Of a stretch of 64,000 nucleotides of DNA, positions 1 to 10,596 are shown in pieces (position 1 is the stretch's first letter; each line of letters starts with the position of its first letter). The DNA lies in the NCBI RefSeq assembly GCF_032362555.1, contig NC_083527.1:4960001-5024000 (forward strand), in the 5' to 3' direction. The DNA is from Amyelois transitella (lineage: Eukaryota > Arthropoda > Insecta > Lepidoptera > Pyralidae). A model generated the notes under the pieces. It worked only from the letters and a program-made list of their open reading frames with translations, was not told the origin of the DNA and made no database searches. Position numbers and translations under genes: made by a program.

Positions 1-2
1 AT

Positions 3-305
3 GACTGGTTTACAGCATTTTTGAAGAGGAACCCAAATTTGGCACTGCGAAGCCCGGAAGCAACCAGTTTAAGTCGAGCTACATCGTTTAACCGAACAAA
101 TGTGGAAGAGTTTTTCACAAAATACAAGGAAATTCTTCAGAGGTACAATCTAACTGCAAGTAGGATTTGGAACGTTGACGAAACGGGAGTCACAACAGTA
201 CAGAAACCAACGAAGATCGTCGCACAGCGCAGTTCAAAACAAGTTGGAGCATTCACATCTGCCGAAAGGGGCGTCTTGGTAACTGTGGCAGCAGCGGCCC
301 TTACC
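3..305 (+). pseudogene. Pogo/Tigger-like transposase fragment running in from the window edge
   Basis: The frame starting at base 3 reads a block typical of the CENP-B-like pogo/Tigger transposases: a stretch ending in PEATSLSRATSFNRTNVEEF, then IWNVDETGVTTVQKP, whose D is the first catalytic aspartate, then SAERGVLVT. The match stops near 305, where LINE sequence begins, so the rest of the catalytic core is absent here. It lies on the same strand as two other pogo pieces (1493-1735 and 2690-3045), but the domain order does not fit a single element, so at least two copies contributed. Dead fragment; family assignment is secure, subfamily is not. Confidence 0.8.
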
Positions 306-312
306 AACCGTG

Positions 313-1425
313 TTATAAAAGCTACCATGAACGAATCTACATGTATAAAATGGTTTGGCCAACAAACCAAGTGGATCAAAAAAGGCAAAGGAGTAAAACA
401 AGGCTGCCCTCTATCACCACGACTCTTTACCATCTTAATGGACGACATCTTCAAAACCCTAGAAGAAGAGCCTTGCATTCAACTCAATCAAGACAGAGTA
501 ATAAAGCTGCCAATCATTCTAGCCTTTGCTGATGACGTCATAATCGTATCGAGTAACCTGCAACAACTAAACACAATTTTCACTAAAGTGAAATCATTAT
601 TTAAAACAGTAGGACTTAAAGTCAATGATACAAAAACAAAATTACTCGTCCGCGACCCAGAAAACAAGAATAATAGGAACTTCTACAGTTTGGACGGCAT
701 AACAACAACTCCAGCAAAGGAAATCAGATACCTAGGCACCTATATAATCGCAACACTAAACAGAAATAATACAGTGCATGCACGTTGCAAACAAGCACTC
801 AAAAATACCAAAATACTTAAAAACTCATAGAGGAATCCCGCATGGAATGGCAAACAAGACGATTGTTGTATAAAATGGTAATAGGACCAACAATGATACA
901 CGGCCTCAAATGCGCGGCCATAACAAAAGCCAACAGAGCAAAACTAAGAAGATATGAACGAATAATAATACTACGAGACTTGCTTAACAACACCGGCCCA
1001 CATCACACAAAGATACATGAAATCTTAAATGGCAAAACAGTCACAAAGAGGATTTAATGCCTACGAATGTGCTACTAAGGCCATATCCTCCGGTGCCCAA
1101 CCCCGCATTTACTTAACGCGGCTTATCAATACCAATAAAACTAAAGGTGGGACGACCCATCTTTACTTGGATAGACTCTCTAACACAAGACATGAAATAT
1201 TACAACAAAAATCCCACAGAATGGGCAGATATCGCGATAAACAAAACAGAGTTTATCAAAGCAGCTCAAGAAATCTACGAACTCGAAGAAACCGACAGTG
1301 AACCAGAAGAAGAACTATGAAGAAAACTTAAAAAAGGAAGAAAAGAAAATTGCATCACATCAACGCATCAATTACCCCTCGCATTCCTAGTTAACCCAGT
1401 AGGTACTGTTGTACCTACTGGGTTA
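313..1425 (+). mobile_element. 5-prime-truncated LINE with reverse transcriptase remnant
   Basis: The reverse transcriptase palm is visible as KGVKQGCPLSPRLF followed by the catalytic AFADDVIIVS. After a stop at 828-830 the protein continues (EWQTRRLLYKMVIGPTMIHG), and then in other frames to an acidic C-terminus (EETDSEPEEEL) with a stop at 1318-1320, so it carries several frame breaks. The piece is fused in frame to the pogo fragment before it, which gives a misleading continuous frame from 21 to 830. The 3-prime end carries a strong hairpin (1392-1425). The clade is uncertain; R4/Dong-like is one possibility. Confidence 0.7.
1392..1425. repeat. Perfect 15-bp inverted repeat, 4-base loop
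   Basis: TAACCCAGTAGGTAC and its exact reverse complement flank TGTT. It sits just after the LINE coding remnant and just before a roughly 27-base direct repeat rich in TTTTATTTTATTGCTATAAA (about 1423-1450 and 1459-1485). It may be the structured 3-prime end of the LINE. Confidence 0.85.
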
Positions 1426-1492
1426 TATTTTTATTTTATTGCTATAAATTGTTGTTGTTATATTTTTATTTTATTGCTATAAAATGTTTTAG

Positions 1493-1735
1493 ATGCAACG
1501 TAAATACATTCGGAAGACCGGGACAAGGTACGAAATCGAAGATCTTCGCCGTGCAGTTGAAGAAGTTAAAAGTAAAAGGCTCACATTGGGTAAAGCAGCT
1601 ATTCAATTCTCGGTATCCAAAACAACGTTGTTTTAACAACTAAAAGAAAACGAAGTGAAGACACCCAAAAAAGGTCGGTATGCAGTTTTTAATTATGAGC
1701 AAGAACAACAGCTCGAAAAATACATTATTGAGTGT
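1493..1735 (+). pseudogene. Psq helix-turn-helix start of a pogo-like transposase
   Basis: Beginning MQRKYIRKTGTRYEIEDLRR, the frame shows a pipsqueak-type DNA-binding domain (LRRAVEEVKSKRLTLGKAA, FSVSKTTLF), as found at the N-terminus of pogo/Tigger transposases. A stop occurs after KTTLF and the frame resumes with QLKENEVKTPKKGRYAVF. Homology ends near 1735, where an unrelated stretch rich in CACTCACACT begins. TTTTAG directly before the ATG could be a splice acceptor. The copy is broken; the DDE core belonging to it is not adjacent. Confidence 0.7.
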
Positions 1736-2214
1736 GCAGCACTCTTGCTGAGACTCAGTCACACTCACTCAGAGTATGCACACTCACACTTCAAGAAATA
1801 TACATTATTGATATAAATGTTAACGATATTTTGTGAGTGATAATTAACTATTGTACATCCTCTCCAGGATAAAACATAGTGATACTATAAACACATGTAA
1901 CAGATCTGTACTACTAACCTATGTTTTACAATAAAGTTTTTGAATTTGAATTTGAGTGCTGCAAGTCATTCTATGGCATAACACCGAGTTCCCTGCGCAG
2001 AATCCTATCCTTCAAATACTTATGTATCAACAGTTACATAAATATATATAAATTCGAAGATATATAGCTTCAAATATTGCTCGTCGAAACGACGAATGGT
2101 TAGCTTTAATAGCTATTAACCCTCCTACGTAGGCTATAGCCTACATAAGAGAAAGTACATCGCTTATACTGTGGGTCTTGTGTGGGTGCAAGGAAGATGG
2201 AAGGATGGAGTGAA
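1736..2214. other. Gene-free spacer with a LINE 3-prime tail
   Basis: No coding sequence seen. Bases 1930-1960 read AATAAAG then TTTTTGAATTTGAATTTGAG, the kind of (TTTGAA) tail seen on lepidopteran CR1/Jockey-like LINEs. The remainder is AT-rich and unassigned. Confidence 0.5.
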
Positions 2215-2690
2215 GAGAATATCGAAATAAATGGGCAAGGATCCCCTCAATGGTGGTGACCCACAATCTATCAAGACTCAAACGTTCAGCTGTCACGGAC
2301 ATTCCGGTAGATCCCAAAAATTCTTCTACAAACTACCTATCGAATTCACATTTACCAGGCCGGGTTATAAGATAGTACCTAACTTCTTGTTCAGGGATTC
2401 AGGTCCGGGGCCATTTGTGGTTCATGTTTTGCGTTTAGAGGATGATATTTCTGATAGTCCTACTATCCGTCTCTTTAAATTTGCCCAAACTGTGCATAAA
2501 TATAAAATCCGAGGTGTTGCAGAGGGTGGTATAAAAACAAAATCGCGGTCGCATTCAAAACCTTTGATCAAGCTAACAACTTTGTAAACTACCCATTCCT
2601 TACAGAGAATAAAATGTCAGCTACAGTTCCAAGTTTTCTTGTGTACCGCATGGGAGTTGTACGTAATATTTCAACGGACTGGTTGTTGGA
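2215..2690 (+). pseudogene. Non-LTR retrotransposon ORF1 (gag-like) fragment
   Basis: Two overlapping frames together resemble the gag-like first protein of jockey/BovB-type LINEs: LPGYKIVPNFLFRDSG-like, KYKIRGVAEGGIKTKSRS, then NKMSATVPSFLVYRMGVVRN. The second frame (from 2614) runs without a stop into pogo sequence near 2690, so the 100-aa open frame there is a chimera of two unrelated elements. Confidence 0.55.
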
Positions 2691-3045
2691 GGAATCTCAC
2701 AAGTACTACCCAGCGCTGGAATATGCAAGAGAACGTTATGTCATTTTCCTGTCCATTCCCCCACACACATCGAATAGATTACAGCCACTTGACGTTTCAG
2801 TCTATTCGCCATTTAAGACTGCCTTCGAGATCGAAGTGAACAAGTTTCAAAAGCAAAATCCTGGACGAGTAATAGCTCAATATGAAATTGCTCGTCTTGT
2901 CAGTTCTGCATACTAGAAAGTGGCTACGCCTAAAAATGCCATGAGTGGATTGTTATACTTAGATGAAGCCCTGTATGCCCCATGTGCAGTTTACGAAGTT
3001 GCACTAGTGACAAACCCGTTTTACCTGCCCCCATAGGGCAAAACG
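2690..3045 (+). pseudogene. Pogo/Tigger transposase C-terminal fragment
   Basis: ALEYARERYVIFLSIPPHTS followed by NRLQPLDVSVYSPFK is the third catalytic block of a Tigger-like DDE domain (the D of LQPLD), followed by QNPGRVIAQYEIARLV and a broken tail. The segment before the third D is missing because LINE ORF1 sequence abuts directly. Confidence 0.75.
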
Positions 3046-3167
3046 ATTTTACATAGAACATGTTAAATTTTTTGTTGATTTTTGTTTTCATTTTAAGCAT
3101 TGTTAACCAGAGGTTGGTTTTAATTTTATATAATTACATGTTGTCTGATTGAAATTGCTTTGTTTCA

Positions 3168-3713
3168 TTGTTTATCCTAAACGGATCCGTTTTGCCCGCC
3201 TCTCCCTATAATGCTTGCAATATTATCAAAGTTGTTAACGTTAAAGAAAAGTTAAAGAAAAAAGAGTTCGTATTTCCAGTAGTGGGACATTCCTATATAC
3301 CTCCCGATAGAGTTTTTGCTCAAATTGAAAAGGAAGTAAGAAAATTTGAAGTCATAAATGGTCCAAATAAGTATTTGGATATAATATCTCAATTTAGCAC
3401 TATGCTAAATTGTAATACAATATATATATGGCACTTACAGTTTAAACTATGCAAACGCTTCATTCTCAGGCGTTCTAAAAGAGCTGGAAATATTATATTG
3501 ATTGGTGGACATCTTCATTATATGACTGATGATGGAGTGTGTAAAAATGTTTGTAAAAAAGGGAAAACAACTTCCATGCTAAATTCATCTAAAATTAGCC
3601 CAACATGTGTTATATCAGAGCCAAAGAAAAAAGATATTTTAACACTTTTAATAAGCCATTGGGGTGACGACTGGCAGAAAAATGAAGAATTGTCTTATTT
3701 TAAGTTTATGTAA
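3168..3713 (+). pseudogene. Transposon-associated protein fragment, DUF7869-like
   Basis: The 181-residue open frame contains EFVFPVVGHSYIPPDRVFAQ followed by IEKEVRKFEVI. This is the signature of a large family of arthropod repeat-encoded proteins with a DUF7869 domain (recognised from memory). The N-terminal portion is missing, since the frame opens just before the motif. The C-terminal 60 residues end with an acidic tail beyond a stop (EEREVCECKPQEEIEDM). The upstream 120 bases are AT-rich and give no promoter. Probably the 3-prime part of a DNA transposon; biochemical role unknown. Confidence 0.5.
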
Positions 3714-3789
3714 AATAAGTCTACAACTACTGATGAAGAAAGAGAAGTGTGTGAATGTAAGCCACAGGAAGAAATAGAAGACATGCAAG

Positions 3790-4416
3790 TGTGAAAATTA
3801 CATAATGTTCCACGTTTTTCATTATATTTTAAGTTGCATCTCAACGTTTTTATTATGTTCCTATTACTTGTCATTTGAAATTATATACTTAATAACATTA
3901 AGTTATTACATTTCATTACCTCAATACCAAGCATTCGTAAATATTTTGCAAAGTATCAAAATATTTATAGTTCATCTACCTAAAAACCAAGCACTGCAAG
4001 AACAGCAACATCTCATTCGATAAAAACTGCGGAATTTATTATCATTTTCTGACAGTTCACGAGCAGCAACAAACAATCTTTTCTTGTAATTATAGTAAGT
4101 AATTAGTGTTCTGGATTGGAATCAGAATTTATTTTGTCATGTTCTATGTGTTCAATCTTATGAATCTTTATTATTTTTTTGGTCTAATAGATGGTGGTGT
4201 GCTTTATTATTACGCGCTATGGCTTGTCTCTTGTCACACATATAGTGTTTTTGATAAGTGGTGTCTGGTTGGCCTAACTTTTTAAACCCATGCATTACAC
4301 GGTCGTCTCAAATTCAAGTTTTATTTATTTCAATTGAAACCTCTTTTTGTTTTTTGACAATCAGCCGATTGTACACTATGTGTAATGAACAATTTAAAAT
4401 AACAATGTAGTTGCAG
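3790..4416. other. AT-rich spacer without recognisable content
   Basis: Short open frames here have no family resemblance and biased AT composition. Nothing is called. Confidence 0.5.
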
Positions 4417-4690
4417 GCACTATAGCAGCAGGTTGCGGCCATGCCCATCTTAAACAAATTTGTGCCTCCGTAGATTTGCCCCCTATGAGTCAAACTGTAT
4501 ATAAAAGTGCGCATAACGCAATATATGAAGATTGGGAAACCACAGCTTGGGAAGAAATGAAGAAGGCAGGGGAAAAAGAAAGGGCTGCGGCAATATCGGA
4601 AGAAACTGTCGGAGAACACCAATTCTTCAAAAACTTTTCTGGACCATCGACGGCTATGGAATCCTATCCTACTACTATTATAAAGGCGAA
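4417..4690 (+). pseudogene. Mutator-like transposase domain fragment
   Basis: The frame reads HLKQICASVDLPPMSQTVYK, then YEDWETTAWEEMKKAG and EKERAAAISEE. This matches the start of the Mutator-like transposase domain found in many invertebrate repeat proteins that also carry a YqaJ nuclease. Homology is cut at about 4670-4690 by a Helitron-like insertion. Further pieces of the same protein family lie at 5100-6400 on the same strand, so the two segments probably derive from one element. Confidence 0.6.
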
Positions 4691-4863
4691 AGTTTGTATG
4701 GATGTTTGTTAATCTTTCACGCAAAAACTACTGAACCGATTACCATGAAATTTGGTATGTAGGTAGCTGAAGACCCAGAATAACACATAGGCTACTTTTT
4801 ATCCCAGAGTTCCCGCGGGATTGATAGGGTTTCCATGCGGACGAAGTCGCGGGCGGCCTCTAG
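4668..4863 (+). mobile_element. Helitron-like nonautonomous element, 3-prime end ending CTAGT
   Basis: The segment begins ACTATTATAAAGGCGAAAG and contains CTACTGAACCGATTACCATG and AGCTGAAGACCCAGAATAAC. It ends GCGGACGAAGTCGCGGGC followed by CTCTAGT. This layout, with no terminal inverted repeats and a 3-prime CTAG end near a short hairpin, fits a Helitron of a type common in Lepidoptera. It splits the Mutator-like remnant. Confidence 0.6.
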
Positions 4864-5099
4864 TCTGCTATAATTGTGGAAGGTTTCAAACAGTCAGTTT
4901 CCATGCACGGACTTATATATGCAAGATTCATAACGGACAAAGATAGTAGTGTTTAGGTACTCTATTTTAGAAGCAGGTCCCTATTCAGATGTGACAGTTG
5001 AATAAATCTTATTGTAAAAACCATATTTTAAGAATTTTTTGTAATAAAATGTCATATTTAAAATCCGAAACAAAATATAATTAATCGAAGAGGAAATTA

Positions 5100-6400
5100 T
5101 TAACAATTACTAAAATTTTGTCGGCAAGTCATTATATTTGTAAATGCATAAAATATTATAAAAACATTAATGAAAATAAATCTGAAAGTATAAAAAACTT
5201 GAATAAATATATTATGTTTTCAATTAATCACGCGTTTGAAAATCATAATTTGTGTAATAAGGAAAATTGTAAGAAGGTTACAAAGGACGATTTTCAACAT
5301 TTTTTTAATACCAATCTACTAGCAACGTAACCACGCTTGAAGTTTAATTGAAAACGTAGACAGCAATATACTAGTTGAAAGATTTAATGGCGTTATTGCA
5401 AAATTTGCCGGGGGTAAAAGAGTGAATTATTCATTAAGACGCTCTTATCAAGGTAGATGTGCCAGTGCTGTAATATCATTTAACACCGGAAAAATACTTA
5501 CTACCGTTAGTAAAAATGTAGATAATAAAAGTCCGTCATTAAGGTGTAAAATATATGAAAAAATGAAAGAAAAAAAAGACAATACAATGCAGGAATTAAA
5601 AGAAAAAAAAAAAACAGAAATATCGTATCAAAAAAAATTAATTTTAATTATGGCATAAATGTTGATAAGCCTGATTTGGATAGTGAAAGTTTTGAGCTAG
5701 CAAAAGCAAATTTCCTTGAAAATTTAAAGAAGACAGCTAGCCAACAACAAAGAAATCCAACAACGGACTATCGTCCTGCACAGTGATTGTGGGGAATGGC
5801 TGGAACTCCGGCGAAATTTATTGACCGCTTGAAATTTCGGACGAGTCTACAAAAGGAGAGTCAGGAACAGCTGCGCTAATATGGTTAAAACATGCTTTAA
5901 AAAATGATATTAGCCACGTACAGTCTATCGAATACGGTAGAAATGAAAAAAATTCTTTGGAGGACGTCTCAAAACAACTGGGCGTGGAAATACAACCATG
6001 TGGGCTTTTTATAGATGCTACATATCCATTTTTAGGTCAAACTCCTGATGGAATCATAGATGAAGATGCGTTGGTAGAAGTGAAATGCCCCATTGTAGCA
6101 TCTAAAGTTGGTGTTGATGAAGCAATTAAACAAGGAAAATGCATTTTCGGCGTTTAGACAAAAAAAGTGGTGAAATGTATGTCAATAAAAATCTGAATTG
6201 GTACATACAAGACATACATACAACAATACATACAAATAAAAATGCGTGCTAGGTGTTAGGTACGGAGAGGAGAAAGTAAAAATTGAAATTATAGATAGAG
6301 ATGATACATTATATATGAATTGTTTGTTACCCGAATTGGTAGATCCTCGAGTGACAAGAAATCGACCCATTAGAGCCTCCCGAATACAATAAGGTAACAC
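5100..6400 (+). pseudogene. Mutator-like element C-terminal half with YqaJ-like nuclease
   Basis: Successive broken frames read ILVERFNGVIAKFAGGKRVN and SYQGRCASAVISFNTGK (transposase C-terminal region). A lysine-rich linker follows, then a YqaJ/exonuclease-like domain: SIEYGRNEKNSL, CGLFIDATYPFLGQTPDGII and DALVEVKCPI. The D of TPDGI and the E-x-K of VEVKCP are the expected PD-(D/E)XK nuclease residues. Several stops and shifts separate the parts, so it cannot make a protein. The pairing of a Mutator-type transposase with a phage-recombinase-type nuclease is characteristic of this repeat family. Confidence 0.6.
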
Positions 6401-6584
6401 ATAATGTAAAAGAACGAAGAGTTGAAAGAGACCAGTGAGTTTATAGAAAGTTAAATATAAATGATTATTGAAAAGGTTGATGCCCCTTAAATTAAGTAAA
6501 TAAAACAACAATGTACATTTGTAAAGTGTTTTTAATTATTTACTTTTGATAAACTAACAGTGCCAAATATACTAACTACTATAC

Positions 6585-8368
6585 CACCATAGCTGGGCAT
6601 TAACTCGTTAATCCGTTAATCGTTAATTAACGAAGTTAACATTTTGATTAACGAATTTACTTTTAAGTTAACTTTTAAAAATGTTAACGGACACGTTAAC
6701 TTCCGTTAATATGCAGTAGTCCGTTAATCGTTAATCTAATGCCTACTATTTCACCGCACGGCACCGCGGCGCGGCGCGAAACACAGGTTCAGACAAGTAT
6801 GAAACGAACGACAAGTGCCGGGCGGCGCGTGGCAGCGCGTGAATGAAACAAAAACAAAACTAGATATATTTTGCCGGCACGTGCGAGTGAGAAAACTGCG
6901 AAGATATTTTTTCGTTTGATCATTTCATTACTTTGCGCCAGTGCCGCCAGTGCTTAGAGTGACGAATGTTTTGTTTGTTGTTATTATAAATTACTGTCAG
7001 TGATCATTGATGATTGATGAATCAGCCGTAGGCTACCTTAAAAAGCAGGCCTTATTTTATTTTAGGACTACTACGGATAATGGCAGTAACTTTGTAAAGG
7101 CATTTGTGCAATTCGGCTCGGAGATCGACATACTTCCAGAGTTGCCATCATGTGATTTAGAGACTGAGTTTGACCCTGATATTGCCAATCTTCTAAATAC
7201 AAACTCAGAAGAAAATGATGATTTAGAATTTATTTCAGTAGAAAACATACTGAATGCTCCTGATCGTCTCTAGTGCAATGAAATCAATGAACAGATATTA
7301 GAAAACTTTAATACTTTGCCAGTTCACATGAGATGTGCTGCACATACGTTCAACCTGGTCGCTAGCAAAGATGCAGATGCTGCTCTACAAATAACTGTTT
7401 TCAAGACTCCCTACAGAAGTGCCTTATCCAAGGCACGTACTCTCTGGAATCAGCAATCACGTAGTACGGTAGCAGCAGATAGCATTCACGCTGAATTAGG
7501 CAGACGACTTGTCCTTCCAAATACGACGAGGTGGAACTCTCTGTATGATGCTATTGTCGTTCTCAACAGTATATTGGAAACAAAAAGGCCTTCTCTTCAC
7601 AGGGTTATGACTCAACTAAAAATTATAACTTTCAATGACCAAGATGTGACTGTAATGAAGGAGTACGCAAAGGTAATTTCATATATGTATATAGTTTAAA
7701 TTAACGTTTTAGTAATGTTATTTTCTTTCCACATTATATCAATACTTATATTAAATACTTATTTACAGGTTATGGCACCTGTCGCGAATGCCCTCGATCG
7801 TATCCAAGGAGAAGCTCATGCATATCTCGGATCACTACTACCGACGATTGCAGCAACTGTCTATAAATTAAAAAATATTAAATCTAAGGGCCTAGTAAAT
7901 TGCACACCTTTAGCCAATGCCTTATTAAATAGCATAGAGAAAAGGTTTGGTCCACTCCTGAATGATGAACAGTGCCTACTTGCCGCGGCATTTCACCAAG
8001 TTCCGGTTGATATGGCTGGAAACGTATGACAGCAGTAGAGTGGATGCAGTAAGAAAGGGTATGGAAAAAAAGGTAGAAGATGCTTTAAGACAAGAAGCAG
8101 CGGAAAATTCGAAGGACAGAGGTAGTTTAACTGGCAGAGGAGCAATGCGAGTAACAACGATGATGACGAGGAGGAAGACTTTTTCAATTCTGTGACTCAG
8201 TCTATAGAAAAACCAAAGAGCTCCAACTCTTTAAAGAGTAAAGCGCAAAGTCTCGTTAAAATGTGGCTGGACATGAAATCAATAGACTCGTTCAACGATG
8301 CTGCATTCCTCGGGGAACAGATATTTATAGATCTATTTATTAAATACAATACTGCTATAGCCTCAAGC
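6585..8368 (+). mobile_element. Decayed hAT transposon (first copy), 3-prime truncated
   Basis: The left end (about 6590-6745) starts CTGGGCATTAACTCGTTAAT and is packed with GTTAAC/GTTAACG motifs, as in subterminal regions of some hAT elements. The transposase is spread over 7007-7273, 7316-7699, 7715-8029 and 8192-8365. Recognisable blocks are TTDNGSNFVKAF (catalytic D region), LPVHMRCAAHTFNLVASKDA, LPNTTRWNSLYDA and VMAPVANALDRIQGE. There is a stop after APDRL, and a probable intron at about 7671-7768 with TTACAG as acceptor. The C-terminus is lost where the next hAT element begins at 8369. Confidence 0.7.
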
Positions 8369-10596
8369 CAGTGGCTTAGCGTAGTGGGGGCGGCAGGGGC
8401 GGCCCGCCCCGGGCGGCACTTTTACGGGGCGGCAAAATTTAACAATAAATAATAAAAATATTTTGTAAATATTTGAACCATTTTATATTTTTATCGCAAC
8501 TACAAATTCGGACCGATTGAAAGGAGCTCGGAATTTTTCATTGCTTATTTTGTGACGAATTCGGGGAATCCTTTCTCTTTGAATGATATTTTGTAGCGAC
8601 TGGCAACAACGTCTATACTGGTTTGTGGGAATTCCCCGTTTATGACTAACAATCAGCGAGAATGACTTCTATTACATATATATTAAGTTCAATATAGCTT
8701 ATTACACCTACGGGGAAGCCCCTTTAAAGTACGGGGAATTACGTGCTTTGACAAAGTTTGACAATTCAGAGAAAGTTTTATTGATGGATCGTCAGTTGTC
8801 CAATTCACATTGTCTCGTATTTTAACTATGTTACGCTTTCTAAATTGTGATTTTTGTGCAAATAAGTACGTGTAGTGGTGGTGAAATTATTGAACAACTT
8901 TTAACTGTGTGAGTATTAAATATTATATTTATCTAATTGTATGTTGGACTATCTGATATGTTTTTCAAACTTTAATTTTTTGAAGTGAAAACTTCTTTAG
9001 CGGCGTTGAGCACTTTTTCTGTAATGGGTATAAAATCTTAAACTCGCGTCAGGACACGTGACCCTGATCGAAAAAGCGTAAGACGACACGTGACCTGATG
9101 TGGGCAAGCGCAGCGGCGGAGGGCGAGGGGGGCCTGCTGTTATATAGCAACCCAAATCTAAAAAATTACAAAAATCCTGATACTTTTGATACCAGGCCCT
9201 ATTAAGGGTTAATAAATTTCCAAATATTTACTTACAAATATTCAAGTTTCTACCTGTTTATTAAGATTGAGTAAAAATTGCTTAGTTTTGTTTACAACTC
9301 TAACCTCTAACTTGTACATTTATCATTTAATATTTTTTTATTTTAGCATCAAAAATGAAAAGAGTAAAAGAAAGTGGGGCATCTTACCGTAATAAGAGAA
9401 GAGCTAAGTTGGAAAATATTAGAGCAAATGAAGGAGCTTTACTTAAATATGTGAAAAGTGTTATTCCTGAGACGTCAGATTCCTCGTTAGGTTTAAATTC
9501 ATCACAGACAACTTCAAACTCAGAACAAGCTGAAAAAATACAAGAACTTGACACTGTTCCTAAAGATCAAATTCCAACAACAGCTACTGCATTAGTGTCT
9601 CCATCTGTATGTCCAGACATGGACATGCATAGTTCCGAAACAGAGATTGATACAACATCAGCATTGTCTCTTATTCAATACCAAAATTTCGACGATATTG
9701 GAAAATGGCCTGAACACATAGACGACAATATCCGATTGCATCTCATTCAGCAAGGACAGGAAATAATTCAGCATATTGATACTAATTTTGCTGAAATGTC
9801 AACAGTAACACGCTCAGATTCGTGCTCCTTAAAATCAAAAGGAGAGACAAGACGGCTTACTAAGGAATGGTTTTACCGTACATTGACGGCGAAAAAGTTT
9901 TACGTACTTGGATGGCTTATTCTCCATCTAAAGCATCATTATTTTGCTTTTGTTGTCGTTTATTTGAGAACGTAAATACACCGAATGGATCTAAATTTTG
10001 CTTATCTGATGGATTTAATACTTGGTGGAAATTAAATCCTAAGGTTTCAAGTCACGAATCAAGTGCACTACACATCCAAAATTATTGTAAATGGAAGGAG
10101 TTGGAGAGCAGACTTCAAAAAGGACAGACTATTGACAAAAAAGAGCAAGACATAGTGGCAAAAGAAATAAAGAAATGGCAGGAAATTCTTATCAGAATGT
10201 TTGATATTATAAGATTCCTTGCCAAACAAAATTTGGCTTTACGTGGACATATAGAAAACGACACCAGTACCAATAGAGGTAACTTTTTAGAATTGGTTAA
10301 TTTAATTGCAAAATACGATCCTGTACTTCGTGAACATCTTGTAAGGTCTAAAATGTGTGGCAAAATTTCAATCACTTATATGTCACCACAAATACAAAAC
10401 GAATTTATTGCCATTTTGGGAGATAATGTTCGCCAACATATCATCGGACAAATAAAAAAGGCTAAGTATTATGCAATTATATTCGACAGCACTCCAGATC
10501 TTTCTCATAAAGATCAAACAAGTCAGGTATTAAGATACGTAGTAATTGAAAATCAGGAGGTAAAAGTAATGGAATCTTTTATAGATTTTATTGAGC
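8369..10596 (+). mobile_element. ZMYM1-like hAT transposon, left part
   Basis: The left end CAGTGGCTTAGCGTAGTGGG is a typical terminal sequence for hAT elements whose transposase resembles ZMYM-type proteins (TTF-type zinc finger plus DUF4371). It inserted into the hAT copy to its left, with CCTCAAGC as the flanking 8 bases. About 900 bases of GC-poor leader follow before the first coding frame at 9355, interrupted by a short GC-rich stretch at 9100-9135. The right end is missing because the element is joined to piggyBac sequence near 10,596. Confidence 0.6.
9355..10595 (+). pseudogene. ZMYM1-like hAT transposase, frameshifted and truncated
   Basis: The first frame (9355-9975) begins MKRVKESGASYRNKRRAKLE, a basic start usual for this family. 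The TTF zinc-finger region is reached at TRRLTKEWFYRTLT, where the reading frame shifts. The second frame carries LFCFCCRLFENVNT and FNTWWKLNPKVSSHESSALH, then the DUF4371 part (RGHIENDTSTNRGNFLELVN, YYAIIFDSTPDLSHKDQTSQ). It ends at ESFIDFIE, after which the frame continues without a stop into piggyBac. One shift between about 9867 and 9930 breaks it, and the C-terminal dimerisation region is absent. Confidence 0.7.

Noticed and set aside
4314-4724. 136-residue minus-strand frame
   Set aside because: It is the antisense shadow of the Mutator-like fragment on the plus strand.
8390-8440. GC-rich GGGGCGGC stretch that might be a CpG promoter
   Set aside because: It is the left terminus of the ZMYM-like hAT element.
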